From Bacteroidota bacterium (lineage in GTDB: Bacteria > Bacteroidota > Bacteroidia > Bacteroidales > JAADJA01), in the NCBI GenBank assembly GCA_020444515.1, contig JAHLKX010000002.1:62001-126000 (forward strand): 64,000 nucleotides of DNA, in the 5' to 3' direction. A program made the position numbers and the translations under genes. Shown here in pieces: positions 10,907 to 21,095 of this stretch. Numbering within the stretch: position 1 is the first letter of the stretch; each line of letters opens with the position of its first letter. A model generated the notes under the pieces. The model saw nothing but the letters and a program-made list of their open reading frames with translations. It ran no database searches and was not told the DNA's origin.

Positions 10907-13060
10907 ATGAAAGAATTCAGATCGAACTGGAGAAAGGGCTCCCTCTTTTTACTTTTGTGCATAGCCATGCTTTCAATACAGGCGCAGCCTGTTGAAAAGA
11001 AAGACTTTAAATACATTTCACCACTTCCCGGATCATCCTGTATTTTACCCGGAAACAACATTGCATTGCGCCATGGTGATATATTGAATGCATCTTCGGT
11101 TAAAAATTTTAAAATTGAAGTAAGAGGAAGTAAGCGGGGTAACATTCCGGGAAAAACCCTTCTTTCCGATGATCAAAAAACCATCCTTTTCCTCCCCGGT
11201 GAGCCCTTTGAGTGGGGTGAAAGGATTTTTGTCACAACAGGAAATGAAATAAAAACGGAAAAAGGTGTTGAGATCAACCCTGTTTCATTTTGGTTTGATA
11301 TTTCCAAATCCTTACCTGATCTTGCTGAGGATCACTCCATGATGGATGAATTTCAAATGATCGAGCTGTTGCAAAAGCCTCATCCCCTGCCAAGGACGAT
11401 CACATTGAAAGACAATAACCTGCCTGAAGATTTTCCGGAACTTACGGTCGATTATACGAATAATCCCTGTGAATCGGAATATTATTTTGTGGCGCCCTTT
11501 GGATATTGGGGCTGGTTTCCGGATAACGTACCCTACCTCATTATTTTTGATTACAGGGGTGTCCCCCTGTTTTATCAAAAAATGGAGGGCCATCCTTATG
11601 ATTTTAAGGTGCAGCCCAATGGAAATTTGTCGCTGTACTACAATTTATGGCCTACACCAGCACACATTGAACTCGACAGCTCTTACCAGCAAATTGATAC
11701 CTATACCATGGGCAATGGTTATGGCGGAACCGATTTCCATGAGCTGTTGCTATTGCCCAACGGTCATGCCATTGTGATGACCTATGATCCGCAGTTTGTG
11801 GATATGAGCCAGATAGTGCCGGGTGGGCACCCCAACGCCATTGTGAAAGGTTGGATCATTCAGGAATTGGATGCTGATAAGAATGTGGTGTTCCAGTGGC
11901 GGAGCTGGGATCATTATGACATTACCGATGCTGATGAATATGTAAACCTTACCGATTCACTGATCGATCCCATTCATGGCAACTCCATCGAGCTGGTAGG
12001 TGAGGATGCGATGTTATTGTCACCCCGGAATTTTAATGAGATAACCAAAATCGACCGCAATACCGGTGAAATTATCTGGCGCCTGGGTGGAGAAAACAAT
12101 ATGTTCGATTTTGTCAATGACACCCTTCGTTTTTCCCGGGCTCATGATGTTAGACTGCTTCAAAATGGCCATATTTCACTCTTTGATAATGGAACTTACC
12201 ATCCCGAACCCCAGTATTCCAGTGTGATCGAATACGATGTGGATGAAGAGAATTTTGAAGTCAGTCTGGTCCGAAGATTGCGTTCTGATCCTGATATCCT
12301 GGGTGTGATCATGGGCAATGCACAGCAAACCAGCAATGGCGATTTTATTGCGGGCTGGGGAAGTGGAGTGCCGGGTTTGACGGAATTTAACCCGAACAAC
12401 GAAATTGCCCTGGAAGTCTATTTTGCCGGTATCAATTACCGGGCTTTTCGTTTTCCATGGTCGACCAATTATTTCACCTGCCAATCCGATTCACTTCATT
12501 TTGGATATATGTGGTATGAGGAAACCAGGACCAAAACAGTGGAGGTGATCAACCCCCGGGATGAACCTCTGATCCTCACCAGTTACCATACCGGAGGACC
12601 GGCCTATTCCGTTGAAGATGATTTTCCGGTCACGGTCCCTCCCCATGAAAGTATTGGTTTAACCGTTACCCTTTCACCGGATGAACCGGGAACCTATAAG
12701 GATGTCCTGACCCTGAATGCTGATTTCAATACGGAAGAACTGACCAGGCGTATTGCCCGGCAGGTGAAATTGATCGGTTATGCCACCCAGAATCAGTCGG
12801 TAGAAGATAATCGTTATGCTGGTATCCGTATTTTCCCCAATCCGGTTACAGGATCATTGACGGTAACCCTTGAAGAACCAACAGAAACTGCGCAACTGGT
12901 CGTTTATGATAATCAGGGTAGGCGGGTCAAATTCATTTCTCTTTCCGACCAGGTTCATAATTCTGTTGATCTTTCCGATCTTCAACCGGGTTTATACAAC
13001 CTGCAATTTCTTTCTGCTGGCGGCAGGGTAGTTTATAGTTCAAAGATCATCAAACAATAA
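10907..13060 (+). CDS. ASST-like protein with T9SS sorting tail (paralog 2)
   Basis: Shares IHGNSIE...NEITKIDRNTGEIIWRLGG...FSRAHDVRLLQNGHISLFDNGTYHP with its neighbours; IFPNPVTGSLTV tail. Confidence 0.82.
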   Translation: MKEFRSNWRKGSLFLLLCIAMLSIQAQPVEKKDFKYISPLPGSSCILPGNNIALRHGDILNASSVKNFKIEVRGSKRGNIPGKTLLSDDQKTILFLPGEPFEWGERIFVTTGNEIKTEKGVEINPVSFWFDISKSLPDLAEDHSMMDEFQMIELLQKPHPLPRTITLKDNNLPEDFPELTVDYTNNPCESEYYFVAPFGYWGWFPDNVPYLIIFDYRGVPLFYQKMEGHPYDFKVQPNGNLSLYYNLWPTPAHIELDSSYQQIDTYTMGNGYGGTDFHELLLLPNGHAIVMTYDPQFVDMSQIVPGGHPNAIVKGWIIQELDADKNVVFQWRSWDHYDITDADEYVNLTDSLIDPIHGNSIELVGEDAMLLSPRNFNEITKIDRNTGEIIWRLGGENNMFDFVNDTLRFSRAHDVRLLQNGHISLFDNGTYHPEPQYSSVIEYDVDEENFEVSLVRRLRSDPDILGVIMGNAQQTSNGDFIAGWGSGVPGLTEFNPNNEIALEVYFAGINYRAFRFPWSTNYFTCQSDSLHFGYMWYEETRTKTVEVINPRDEPLILTSYHTGGPAYSVEDDFPVTVPPHESIGLTVTLSPDEPGTYKDVLTLNADFNTEELTRRIARQVKLIGYATQNQSVEDNRYAGIRIFPNPVTGSLTVTLEEPTETAQLVVYDNQGRRVKFISLSDQVHNSVDLSDLQPGLYNLQFLSAGGRVVYSSKIIKQ

Positions 13061-13070
13061 GTCTTTTCTT

Positions 13071-15221
13071 ATGAAAAATCATAATCCTATTGATTCTATG
13101 TTGGTCGTATTGGTGTTATTGATTGCCACCTCTGTAGTCCGGGCACAGGATGATCCATATGTGGAATTGAAATATGTATCTCCGGTTCCGGGTTCAAAAT
13201 ATGTTATGCCCATGAATAACATTGCCTTGCGTCAGGGGGAAGCGCTGGATGCCGGATCGCTTCGCAGTCATTTGCTAACGGTTAAAAGCAATAAGGGTGA
13301 TAAATTTGCGGGCCGGCTAATATTATCCGACGACAACCGGACCCTTCTTTTCCTGCCGGAAGAACCTTATCCATTGGGGCAGGTAGTTTACGTGGAACTT
13401 CAGGATGGATTGAAAACCCGGTCGGGAAAGAAAATTAAACCATTGAATTTTCAGTTTGAGACCACGCAAAAAATAATAAAAGTTGACCGGGATTTCATGA
13501 AAAAATACATCCTGGACAAACCCATCAACTTGCACAAGCCGGTTAATAAGACGGTAGAGAATTCAACCACGCCATTGGATAATAATTATCCGGAAGGGTA
13601 TGCTTTTGCCCAGGTGCTGGTCGACAATTCACCGCCGGATGGGTATTATTTTTATACCCCTTACAATGAATGGGCCCTGTTTCCGGATACAGACCCCTAT
13701 ATCAGCATCATAGATAAATACGGGGTACCGGTTTACTACCGAAAGTTGCAACAGGCGGCTTATGACCTGAAGATACAACCCAATGGATTGCTTTCCTTCT
13801 ATTCATTTCACCCTTACTGGGGCAATATTGTGATGGATAGCTCCTTTCGGTTTTTGGATAAGTTTCAGATGGGAAATGGATATAGTTACACCGATTTCCA
13901 TGAATTTCAAATGCTGGAGAACGGCCACGCTTTCGTCATGACCTATGATGCCCAGTTGATCGATATGAGCCAGATAGTGCCGGGTGGTGATACGGCTGCC
14001 ATTGTTTCGGGTTTTGTATTCCAGGAGCTTGATTCAGATCATAATGTTGTTTTTCAATGGCGAAGCTGGGATCATTACGAAATTACAGAGACCGGTCCTG
14101 AGGTAGACTTACTTGACGAGCAAATCGATTATGTGCATGGCAATACCATTGAGGTTGAATCCAATACCTCCCTGCTGATCTCCAGCCGCAATTTTCATGA
14201 GATTACGAAGATCGACCGGAACACAGGTGAAATCATCTGGCGGCTGGGAGGGAGTCAGAATCAGTTCGATTTCGGAACCGACACCCTTCGCTTTTCGAGG
14301 CAGCATGATTCCCGGAGGATCTATAACGGACATGTGACTGCCTTTGATAACGGAACCTTTCACCCGGATCCAAAATTCTCAAGCGCAGTAGAATATGCCA
14401 TCAATACCGATAGCATGACAGCAACCCTGGTCAATCGTTACCGTCACGATCCCGATTACCTGGGTACGGCTATGGGCAATGCATTCTGGACACCGGATGA
14501 ATCAATAGTGATCGGCTGGGGCACCACTTTAATTGGTATTTCGGAAATGGATCTTCAGGGTAATTTGCTGTGGGAAACGAAGTTTGAGGGGATGAGTTAT
14601 CGTGCTTACCGGTTTCCCTGGAAGACCAACTATTTTTCAACGGAAAAGGATACCCTCAACTTCAGTTATGTTTGGTACCAGGATTCCACTCAAAAATCAT
14701 TGGAAATATACAATCCGCAACCGTTTGATATAGATATTACCAGCACCTATAACATGACGGGCCATTTTAAATCCCTGGATACATATCCGGTCACCGTTCC
14801 GGCCGGAGGATTGGCAACACTTTCCTTCCGGTTCATCCCCGATTCCGTTGGAACTTTTCAGGATATCCTGACCATCAACTCAGATATCCAAAATGACACC
14901 CTCGTCCAGCGTATTGCTCAGCAGGTTCAACTGGTGGGTTATTCCACGGAGGGTCAGGGCATAGCGGATAAAACAGGATGGAATGTGGCATGTTATCCCA
15001 ATCCGGTAAAGGATGTGCTAAAAGTTGAATTCGACGGCTTTGCTCCAAAGGTTTTTATTGAAGTCAAAGGTTTAGCAGGAAATATATTATTGAGAAAAGA
15101 AACAGACCATACCTCAGCCACTTCCATCGATTGCTCTCAATTGAGTCATGGCGTATTTCTTATCACCATCATTTCGGTTGAATCGGGTGAGCAGCATAGT
15201 TTTAAAATCATTAAAATGTAA
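13071..15221 (+). CDS. ASST-like protein with T9SS sorting tail (paralog 3)
   Basis: VHGNTIE...HEITKIDRNTGEIIWRLGG...FSRQHDSRRIYNGHVTAFDNGTFHP; CYPNPVKDVLKVEF tail. Confidence 0.82.
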   Translation: MKNHNPIDSMLVVLVLLIATSVVRAQDDPYVELKYVSPVPGSKYVMPMNNIALRQGEALDAGSLRSHLLTVKSNKGDKFAGRLILSDDNRTLLFLPEEPYPLGQVVYVELQDGLKTRSGKKIKPLNFQFETTQKIIKVDRDFMKKYILDKPINLHKPVNKTVENSTTPLDNNYPEGYAFAQVLVDNSPPDGYYFYTPYNEWALFPDTDPYISIIDKYGVPVYYRKLQQAAYDLKIQPNGLLSFYSFHPYWGNIVMDSSFRFLDKFQMGNGYSYTDFHEFQMLENGHAFVMTYDAQLIDMSQIVPGGDTAAIVSGFVFQELDSDHNVVFQWRSWDHYEITETGPEVDLLDEQIDYVHGNTIEVESNTSLLISSRNFHEITKIDRNTGEIIWRLGGSQNQFDFGTDTLRFSRQHDSRRIYNGHVTAFDNGTFHPDPKFSSAVEYAINTDSMTATLVNRYRHDPDYLGTAMGNAFWTPDESIVIGWGTTLIGISEMDLQGNLLWETKFEGMSYRAYRFPWKTNYFSTEKDTLNFSYVWYQDSTQKSLEIYNPQPFDIDITSTYNMTGHFKSLDTYPVTVPAGGLATLSFRFIPDSVGTFQDILTINSDIQNDTLVQRIAQQVQLVGYSTEGQGIADKTGWNVACYPNPVKDVLKVEFDGFAPKVFIEVKGLAGNILLRKETDHTSATSIDCSQLSHGVFLITIISVESGEQHSFKIIKM

Positions 15222-15321
15222 TGTTTGGGTAGCAGATTTTTATTAATGGTTTGGATTTAAAACCAGAGATTCACAGCCTTAATTAACTTTTGAATTGGCG
15301 CCAATGGTGAGCAAGTCAGCC

Positions 15322-15352
15322 TTTCTTTTCAACTTAATATTTCCTACCTTTG
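15322..15352 (+). promoter_or_regulatory. Candidate Bacteroidota promoter upstream of the CotH gene
   Basis: TTTC (15322-15325), 19 nt spacer, TACCTTTG (15345-15352), 23 nt before the ATG at 15376. Confidence 0.5.
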
Positions 15353-15375
15353 CCCTATTACTTGAGGTAAAGGTG

Positions 15376-18300
15376 ATGAAAAAAATCTTAGTCATTTTAT
15401 TTTTTTTTCCTGTTTTTGGTCTGTCAGGTCAAAACTTGATGATTAATGAGTTTTGTGCCAAAAACAACAACATCATTACAGATAGTGACTTTAACCAGTT
15501 TTCTGACTGGATTGAAATTATAAACACCTCCAGCCAAAGTATCAACTTGAACGGGTATTATTTATCGGATGATCCCGATAATATTACCAAGTGGAAAATA
15601 CCTCCATCCACCGATCTATCACCAGAACAACCCTTGGTCATCTGGGCTGATGATCAGGACGTGAAACAACAAAATTTACACACCAATTTTAAATTGAGTT
15701 CTGATAATGGTTGGATTGGTATATCTGGCACAGATTCTTTGCTGATTCACGAGGTTGAATATGGAGAACAGTTTGCCGATATTTCATGCGGATTGCAATC
15801 CAATGATTGGGTATATTTTGCAGAGCCCACCCCGGGAATGGAGAACATTACAAATGGATTCCCTTCGTCACAGCGCGAGAACCAGCCGGTATTTTCATTA
15901 CCGGATGGTTTTTATGAATCCGGTGCAATGCTGGAAATAAATGATCCATCAGGTCAGGGTGAGATTCATTTTACATTGGATGGATCGATACCAAACCTGA
16001 CGTCTCCCATTTACAGTCAACCCATTGAACTAAACGAAAACAAGGTTGTTAGGGCCAGAATCTTTGGCTCACTTTTGCCTGGCCAGGAAGCCACAGGAAG
16101 TTATTTTATTGGGATCAGTAAAGATCTGCCAATTATTTCTTTGATCATCAACCCGGATTTTTTGTGGAGCGATAGTATCGGTATTTTTAATGATTCTCTC
16201 ATCAACTTGAGAAAAGATTGGGAGCGGTATTCAATAATTCAATATTTTGAGAATTATGAACTGGCTTTCAAGGCTGAAAATGATATCCGCTTGTTTGGCA
16301 ATACAGCCATTGCCCTTCCTCAAAAATCAATTGCCATCTTTCCTTCAAATAAGATTCAATACCCCATCTTCCGGGATAATGCAGTGCAGGAGTTTGAGTC
16401 GCTTATTCTCAGGAGTTCCAGCGACGACTGGAATCTGACCATGCTCAGGGATGGATTCATACAAACCCTGGTGAAAGAAAAATTACCCCTCGACTATCAG
16501 GGTTATCAACCCGCCGTAATGTATATCAACGGGGAATACTTTGGAATTTTTAATGTAAGGGAAAAGTATAACGAAGATTATATCAAACACCATCATGGTA
16601 TTGATAAGGATGAACTTGATTTATTGGAATTGAATTACTGGGATCTTGAAGTTGGAGTTCTTAGTGGTACGGATGAGACCTATTTCAATATGCTGGACTT
16701 TCTGTATAATAATGATATTACCAATAATTCAGTTTTTGAGGAGGTAAACAATTACCTTGATCTTGACAACTATACCCATTATATTATCACCCAGATATAC
16801 ATAGCAAATTATAGCTATAAACACAATATCAAAACCTGGAGACAAAATACCATTGCTGACGGATTTAAATGGCTGATTTTTGATACCGATCGAGGATACA
16901 TGCACTCGTGGAAGGAAGTTTTTATGGATATTTATGAAAACGACACCGTATTTAAGCGTCTGCTCGATAATATCCAATATCGCAATCATTTTTTACAGCA
17001 AACCTGTTCACATATCAATGCTTCATTCAGAAAGGGTGTCGTGGATCATTTATTGGATAGCCTGAAAAGTCAAATTGAAACGGAGATGCCCCTGCATATA
17101 GAACGTTGGGCTCCTCATGGTGGGGTATCCTCGATGGGTTATTGGGAAGAACAAATTCAGAAAATCCGGGATTTTGCTTTGCAACGGAAGGATACATTGT
17201 TATTGCGGTTGAATACATTTTTTGACCTGGATGGTCAGGTATCAATAGAGCTCAAAAAATCGCACCTACATGGTGGTGATATATATATTGAGAATGTGTT
17301 GATTCCATACAATGATTCACTTCATACTTATTTCAAAAACATCCCGGTAACCCTGGTAGTTAAACCAAATCCTGGCTATGTCTTTGTCGATTGGGAGGGA
17401 ATATCTACCAGTGATAGCATTACGATGACTTTTTCGGAGGATTTAACTTTGCATGCCCGTTTTGAACCTGATTGTGAAGTACCATCGGTCATCAATGAAG
17501 ATTTTGCCTTTGTTGAAAGTTGCTCCCCATATTATATTGATTCAGATATCATGGTTGATACGGGAGCAATTTTATACAGTGAACCGGGAGTGCAGATCCT
17601 GTTTGCTGATCATACAAAATTATTGGTTAAGGGTGAGCTAAATTTATCAGGCTCTTCTGAAAATCCAATTGAAATGGGTGGTCAGAATGAAAATGGTTGG
17701 AAATACATTGAATCTGATGGAGGAACCATCAAAATGGATCAAGTGCATATATATTCCGGTGAAAAGGCGCTTTATGTTCATAATCAAAGCACCCTGAAAA
17801 TATCTAACTGCATATTTACAGAATCAGATCTGGACGTAAATGATTTGATTTCAGCAACAGATTCAGATGTTGAAATTATCGATTGTGTGTTTAACGGTAA
17901 TCCTCAAAACACAAAAAGAGATGGTATCGATTGCGATCAGATCTATTCCGGTATATTTTCGGGAAATACTTTTTATGATATATCTGATGATTGTATAGAT
18001 ATTGGAACCAACTCTACCAATATTGTCATTGATCACAATGAAATGTATCATTGTCAAAGTATGGGTGTATCCATTGGAGAATCATCTGTTGGAACAATTT
18101 TCCGAAACATCATTGTCCATTGCGAAGGAGGTATACAGGTTCATTCCGAAGCTGTTGCACAGGTGATCAACAATACCCTTTTTGCAAACAATGCAGGAGT
18201 CAGGGCTTTTCATTATGATAATACACCCTTATCAGGCGGGACCGCGCATATTGTAAATACCATATTTTCACAATGTGTTTCCGATATAACACTTCAATCG

Positions 18301-18768
18301 AATTCGGAGGTTTCAATAAAATACTCCCTGTCGGATAAACAATTGCATGGAGGTGAAGGAAACCTTTTCCAAGACCCGCGATTTATCAGTCCGGATGAAA
18401 ATAATTTCGAACTTCAGGAAAGCTCTCCATGTATCGATACAGGTGATCCCTTATCTTTGCCTGATCCAGATGGTAGCAGAGCTGATATCGGTGCTATTCC
18501 TTATGGGACCCATAGCTCGGTTTATGAGGAATCCGGTGTCCTTCGCCTATATCCCAATCCAGCGTCAGAATCGTTAACCATTGAATTGTTATCAGGTGAT
18601 AAAATTGATAACTTCCGTATATATAATCTTTCGGGTGATTGTGTTCAGATGAAAGAGAATATTCAGCTCAGAAAAATGAATATCAAGCTTGATCACAAAG
18701 GTATCCTTGTGCTCATTGTTCAGGATCAAAAAGGTATACAATACAATCAGAAAATTTTGTCCAGATGA
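15376..18768 (+). CDS. CotH kinase family protein with lamin-tail domain, beta-helix region and T9SS sorting tail
   Basis: Start moved to 15376 (MKKILVILFFFPVFGLSGQ signal peptide). LTD-like LMINEFCAKNNN...DWIEIINTSS; CotH-like WLIFDTDRGYMHSW; parallel beta-helix-like region (DCIDIGTNSTNIVIDHNEMYHCQSMGV); LYPNPASESLTIE. Confidence 0.85.
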   Translation: MKKILVILFFFPVFGLSGQNLMINEFCAKNNNIITDSDFNQFSDWIEIINTSSQSINLNGYYLSDDPDNITKWKIPPSTDLSPEQPLVIWADDQDVKQQNLHTNFKLSSDNGWIGISGTDSLLIHEVEYGEQFADISCGLQSNDWVYFAEPTPGMENITNGFPSSQRENQPVFSLPDGFYESGAMLEINDPSGQGEIHFTLDGSIPNLTSPIYSQPIELNENKVVRARIFGSLLPGQEATGSYFIGISKDLPIISLIINPDFLWSDSIGIFNDSLINLRKDWERYSIIQYFENYELAFKAENDIRLFGNTAIALPQKSIAIFPSNKIQYPIFRDNAVQEFESLILRSSSDDWNLTMLRDGFIQTLVKEKLPLDYQGYQPAVMYINGEYFGIFNVREKYNEDYIKHHHGIDKDELDLLELNYWDLEVGVLSGTDETYFNMLDFLYNNDITNNSVFEEVNNYLDLDNYTHYIITQIYIANYSYKHNIKTWRQNTIADGFKWLIFDTDRGYMHSWKEVFMDIYENDTVFKRLLDNIQYRNHFLQQTCSHINASFRKGVVDHLLDSLKSQIETEMPLHIERWAPHGGVSSMGYWEEQIQKIRDFALQRKDTLLLRLNTFFDLDGQVSIELKKSHLHGGDIYIENVLIPYNDSLHTYFKNIPVTLVVKPNPGYVFVDWEGISTSDSITMTFSEDLTLHARFEPDCEVPSVINEDFAFVESCSPYYIDSDIMVDTGAILYSEPGVQILFADHTKLLVKGELNLSGSSENPIEMGGQNENGWKYIESDGGTIKMDQVHIYSGEKALYVHNQSTLKISNCIFTESDLDVNDLISATDSDVEIIDCVFNGNPQNTKRDGIDCDQIYSGIFSGNTFYDISDDCIDIGTNSTNIVIDHNEMYHCQSMGVSIGESSVGTIFRNIIVHCEGGIQVHSEAVAQVINNTLFANNAGVRAFHYDNTPLSGGTAHIVNTIFSQCVSDITLQSNSEVSIKYSLSDKQLHGGEGNLFQDPRFISPDENNFELQESSPCIDTGDPLSLPDPDGSRADIGAIPYGTHSSVYEESGVLRLYPNPASESLTIELLSGDKIDNFRIYNLSGDCVQMKENIQLRKMNIKLDHKGILVLIVQDQKGIQYNQKILSR

Positions 18769-21083
18769 TTGTAAAAACATATTTTATACTGTTTCTGGTT
18801 TTTATTTATTATTCCGGTGTTTCACAGGAGGTTGTTATCAATGAAATAGTATCCTTGAATTCAACTACAATTCAAGATGATTTTGGGGACCCTTCAGACT
18901 GGATTGAAATTTATAATGCATCCACTTACCCTGTAATAATGAATAACTGGCATCTGACTGATGATTTACAAGACTTGCAAAAATGGACTTTTCCGGACAC
19001 TACCCTTGCTCCCGGGCAATTCGTATTGATATTTTGCAGTGATCGCGATACGGTGTCATCATACTTCCATACCAATTTTAAATTGAAATCATCGGGTGAA
19101 GCAATTTTTTTGTCTGATTCTCAGATGGCGATTATTGACTCTGTAACGAGTATTGTGTTGGAAAATGACGTTTCTTATGGGAATGTAAATGATGAACCGG
19201 ATGAAAAAGCCTTATTTTATAAGACCAGTCCCGGGTATTCAAATGCCAATAACATTCGGCTCAACAGGGTTTCCTTTTCGCATGATGCGGGTTTTTATGA
19301 AACGAATATTATGCTTGCCCTGGAACCATCGGATACTACCGGGCAGATTTTTTACACCATCAATGGAAATGAACCATTACCAGGTAGCAGTTATACTTTC
19401 TTTTACAATGGTCCGATTTCAATATCTGAAATACAACAAAAGCAATGTAAATATGCTTTTATTCCTACTACGCCCGATTCCAATTATTATTATTTTACAT
19501 GGACACCACCTGCATCACCCGTAGAGAAATATGCTGTTATTCGGACCAGGATTTTTGCCGTGGATCAGCCCCTCTGTAATATCCAAGCAAATACCTATTT
19601 TGTTGGGGATGATATGCACAATAGGTTCACAATGCCTGTTTTATCTATCATTACAGATAGTATATCTTTATTTGACTGGGATACCGGAATTTATATACCA
19701 GGCAAGTATCATATTCCGGGAATATTGAAGTCAGGAAATTACTGGAAAAGGGGTGATGCCTGGGAGAGATCAGCCACTATTGAATATTTCAAACAGGATG
19801 GTGAACTTCAATTTGAAAAAAAACTGGGCATCCGGATTTATGGAAACATCACAAGAACTGCTCCTAACAAGTCTTTGCAACTCATTGCCCGTGAAGAATA
19901 TGATGGAGAGGATGAAATGAATTTCCCCTTTTTTGAGGCCTATTCTTTGGCGGATTATCATAAGGTTATTTTAAGATCCTCTTTTGCCGGCCATCGGCAA
20001 ACCATTGTGCGGGATGAGATCATGCAGGAAATCGCGTTAAATTTAGATGTATACCATCAGGAGTGGCAACCTGTTATTGTTTATTTGAATGGAGAATACT
20101 GGGGAGTTCAGTTTTTAAGAGAAAAACAGGATGATAATTACCTTGAACAACATTTCGATATTGATCATGATAGTGTGGATATTGTTAGCGCATACGGAAT
20201 CGTTGAAAATGGTGATTTAGCCGAACACGAAAATCTTATTGACTTCGTTGAAAACCATGACCTTTCCCTGGATGTCAATTACCAAATCATTCAGGAAATG
20301 ATTGATATTCCTGCTTATATCGACTACTATATCACTGAAATTTTCGTGGCAAACAGAGATTGGCCAGGTAATAATTATACAAAATGGCGTGAAAAGGGTG
20401 AAGGAAACAAATGGAGGTGGTTTTTATATGACCTTGATAATGGCGGTGTATTGTTGTATTTGAATAATATGGGAAGAGCGACCGGTGAAGTCCTTGACGA
20501 AATCAATCCTGAATGGTCAACAAAAATGTTTAAAAAAATTACGGAAAATGAAACATTTAAACAGCAATTCCTGACTCGGTTCGAGGAATTGTTGAATACA
20601 GAATTCTGTCCATCTAAAACCAAGGCCATTGTGAATAAATGGGAAGAGATTATAAAATATGAAGCTGAAAACACAATTTTAAGGTGGAATTTACTCGACT
20701 CATTTGATGAATGGCAAGAAAGAATGGAGGAGTTGCGATTCTTTTTTGATGCTCGGCCAGGGATTGTCAAGGCTCACCTGGAAGACTATTTTGGAATTGA
20801 CTCACTCGAAATAAACTGCGAAGAACTGAATTACAATGAAGAAGAGTCCTTTAAAATCAGGATATATCCAAACCCTTCATCAAATACTTTATTCGTTATT
20901 CATCCGGTTGAGCAGGTTGAAAAGATGGAACTCTATACTTTATCCGGTCAGTGTATTTTAAAAAAACAAACGGCAAAACTGCCTCCTTATACCCTGGATA
21001 TTTCAAACCTTCAGAAAGGCCTATATATTTTAAAAGTCAGCACGCGACTGGAAACTTACCAGTTAAAGGTGGTTAAAAATTGA
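18765..21083 (+). CDS. CotH kinase family protein with lamin-tail domain and T9SS sorting tail
   Basis: VVINEIVSLNSTT...DWIEIYNAST; WRWFLYDLDNGG; IYPNPSSNTLFVI; ATGA overlap with the preceding gene. Confidence 0.85.
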   Translation: MIVKTYFILFLVFIYYSGVSQEVVINEIVSLNSTTIQDDFGDPSDWIEIYNASTYPVIMNNWHLTDDLQDLQKWTFPDTTLAPGQFVLIFCSDRDTVSSYFHTNFKLKSSGEAIFLSDSQMAIIDSVTSIVLENDVSYGNVNDEPDEKALFYKTSPGYSNANNIRLNRVSFSHDAGFYETNIMLALEPSDTTGQIFYTINGNEPLPGSSYTFFYNGPISISEIQQKQCKYAFIPTTPDSNYYYFTWTPPASPVEKYAVIRTRIFAVDQPLCNIQANTYFVGDDMHNRFTMPVLSIITDSISLFDWDTGIYIPGKYHIPGILKSGNYWKRGDAWERSATIEYFKQDGELQFEKKLGIRIYGNITRTAPNKSLQLIAREEYDGEDEMNFPFFEAYSLADYHKVILRSSFAGHRQTIVRDEIMQEIALNLDVYHQEWQPVIVYLNGEYWGVQFLREKQDDNYLEQHFDIDHDSVDIVSAYGIVENGDLAEHENLIDFVENHDLSLDVNYQIIQEMIDIPAYIDYYITEIFVANRDWPGNNYTKWREKGEGNKWRWFLYDLDNGGVLLYLNNMGRATGEVLDEINPEWSTKMFKKITENETFKQQFLTRFEELLNTEFCPSKTKAIVNKWEEIIKYEAENTILRWNLLDSFDEWQERMEELRFFFDARPGIVKAHLEDYFGIDSLEINCEELNYNEEESFKIRIYPNPSSNTLFVIHPVEQVEKMELYTLSGQCILKKQTAKLPPYTLDISNLQKGLYILKVSTRLETYQLKVVKN

Positions 21084-21095
21084 TAACCGGTTTAT

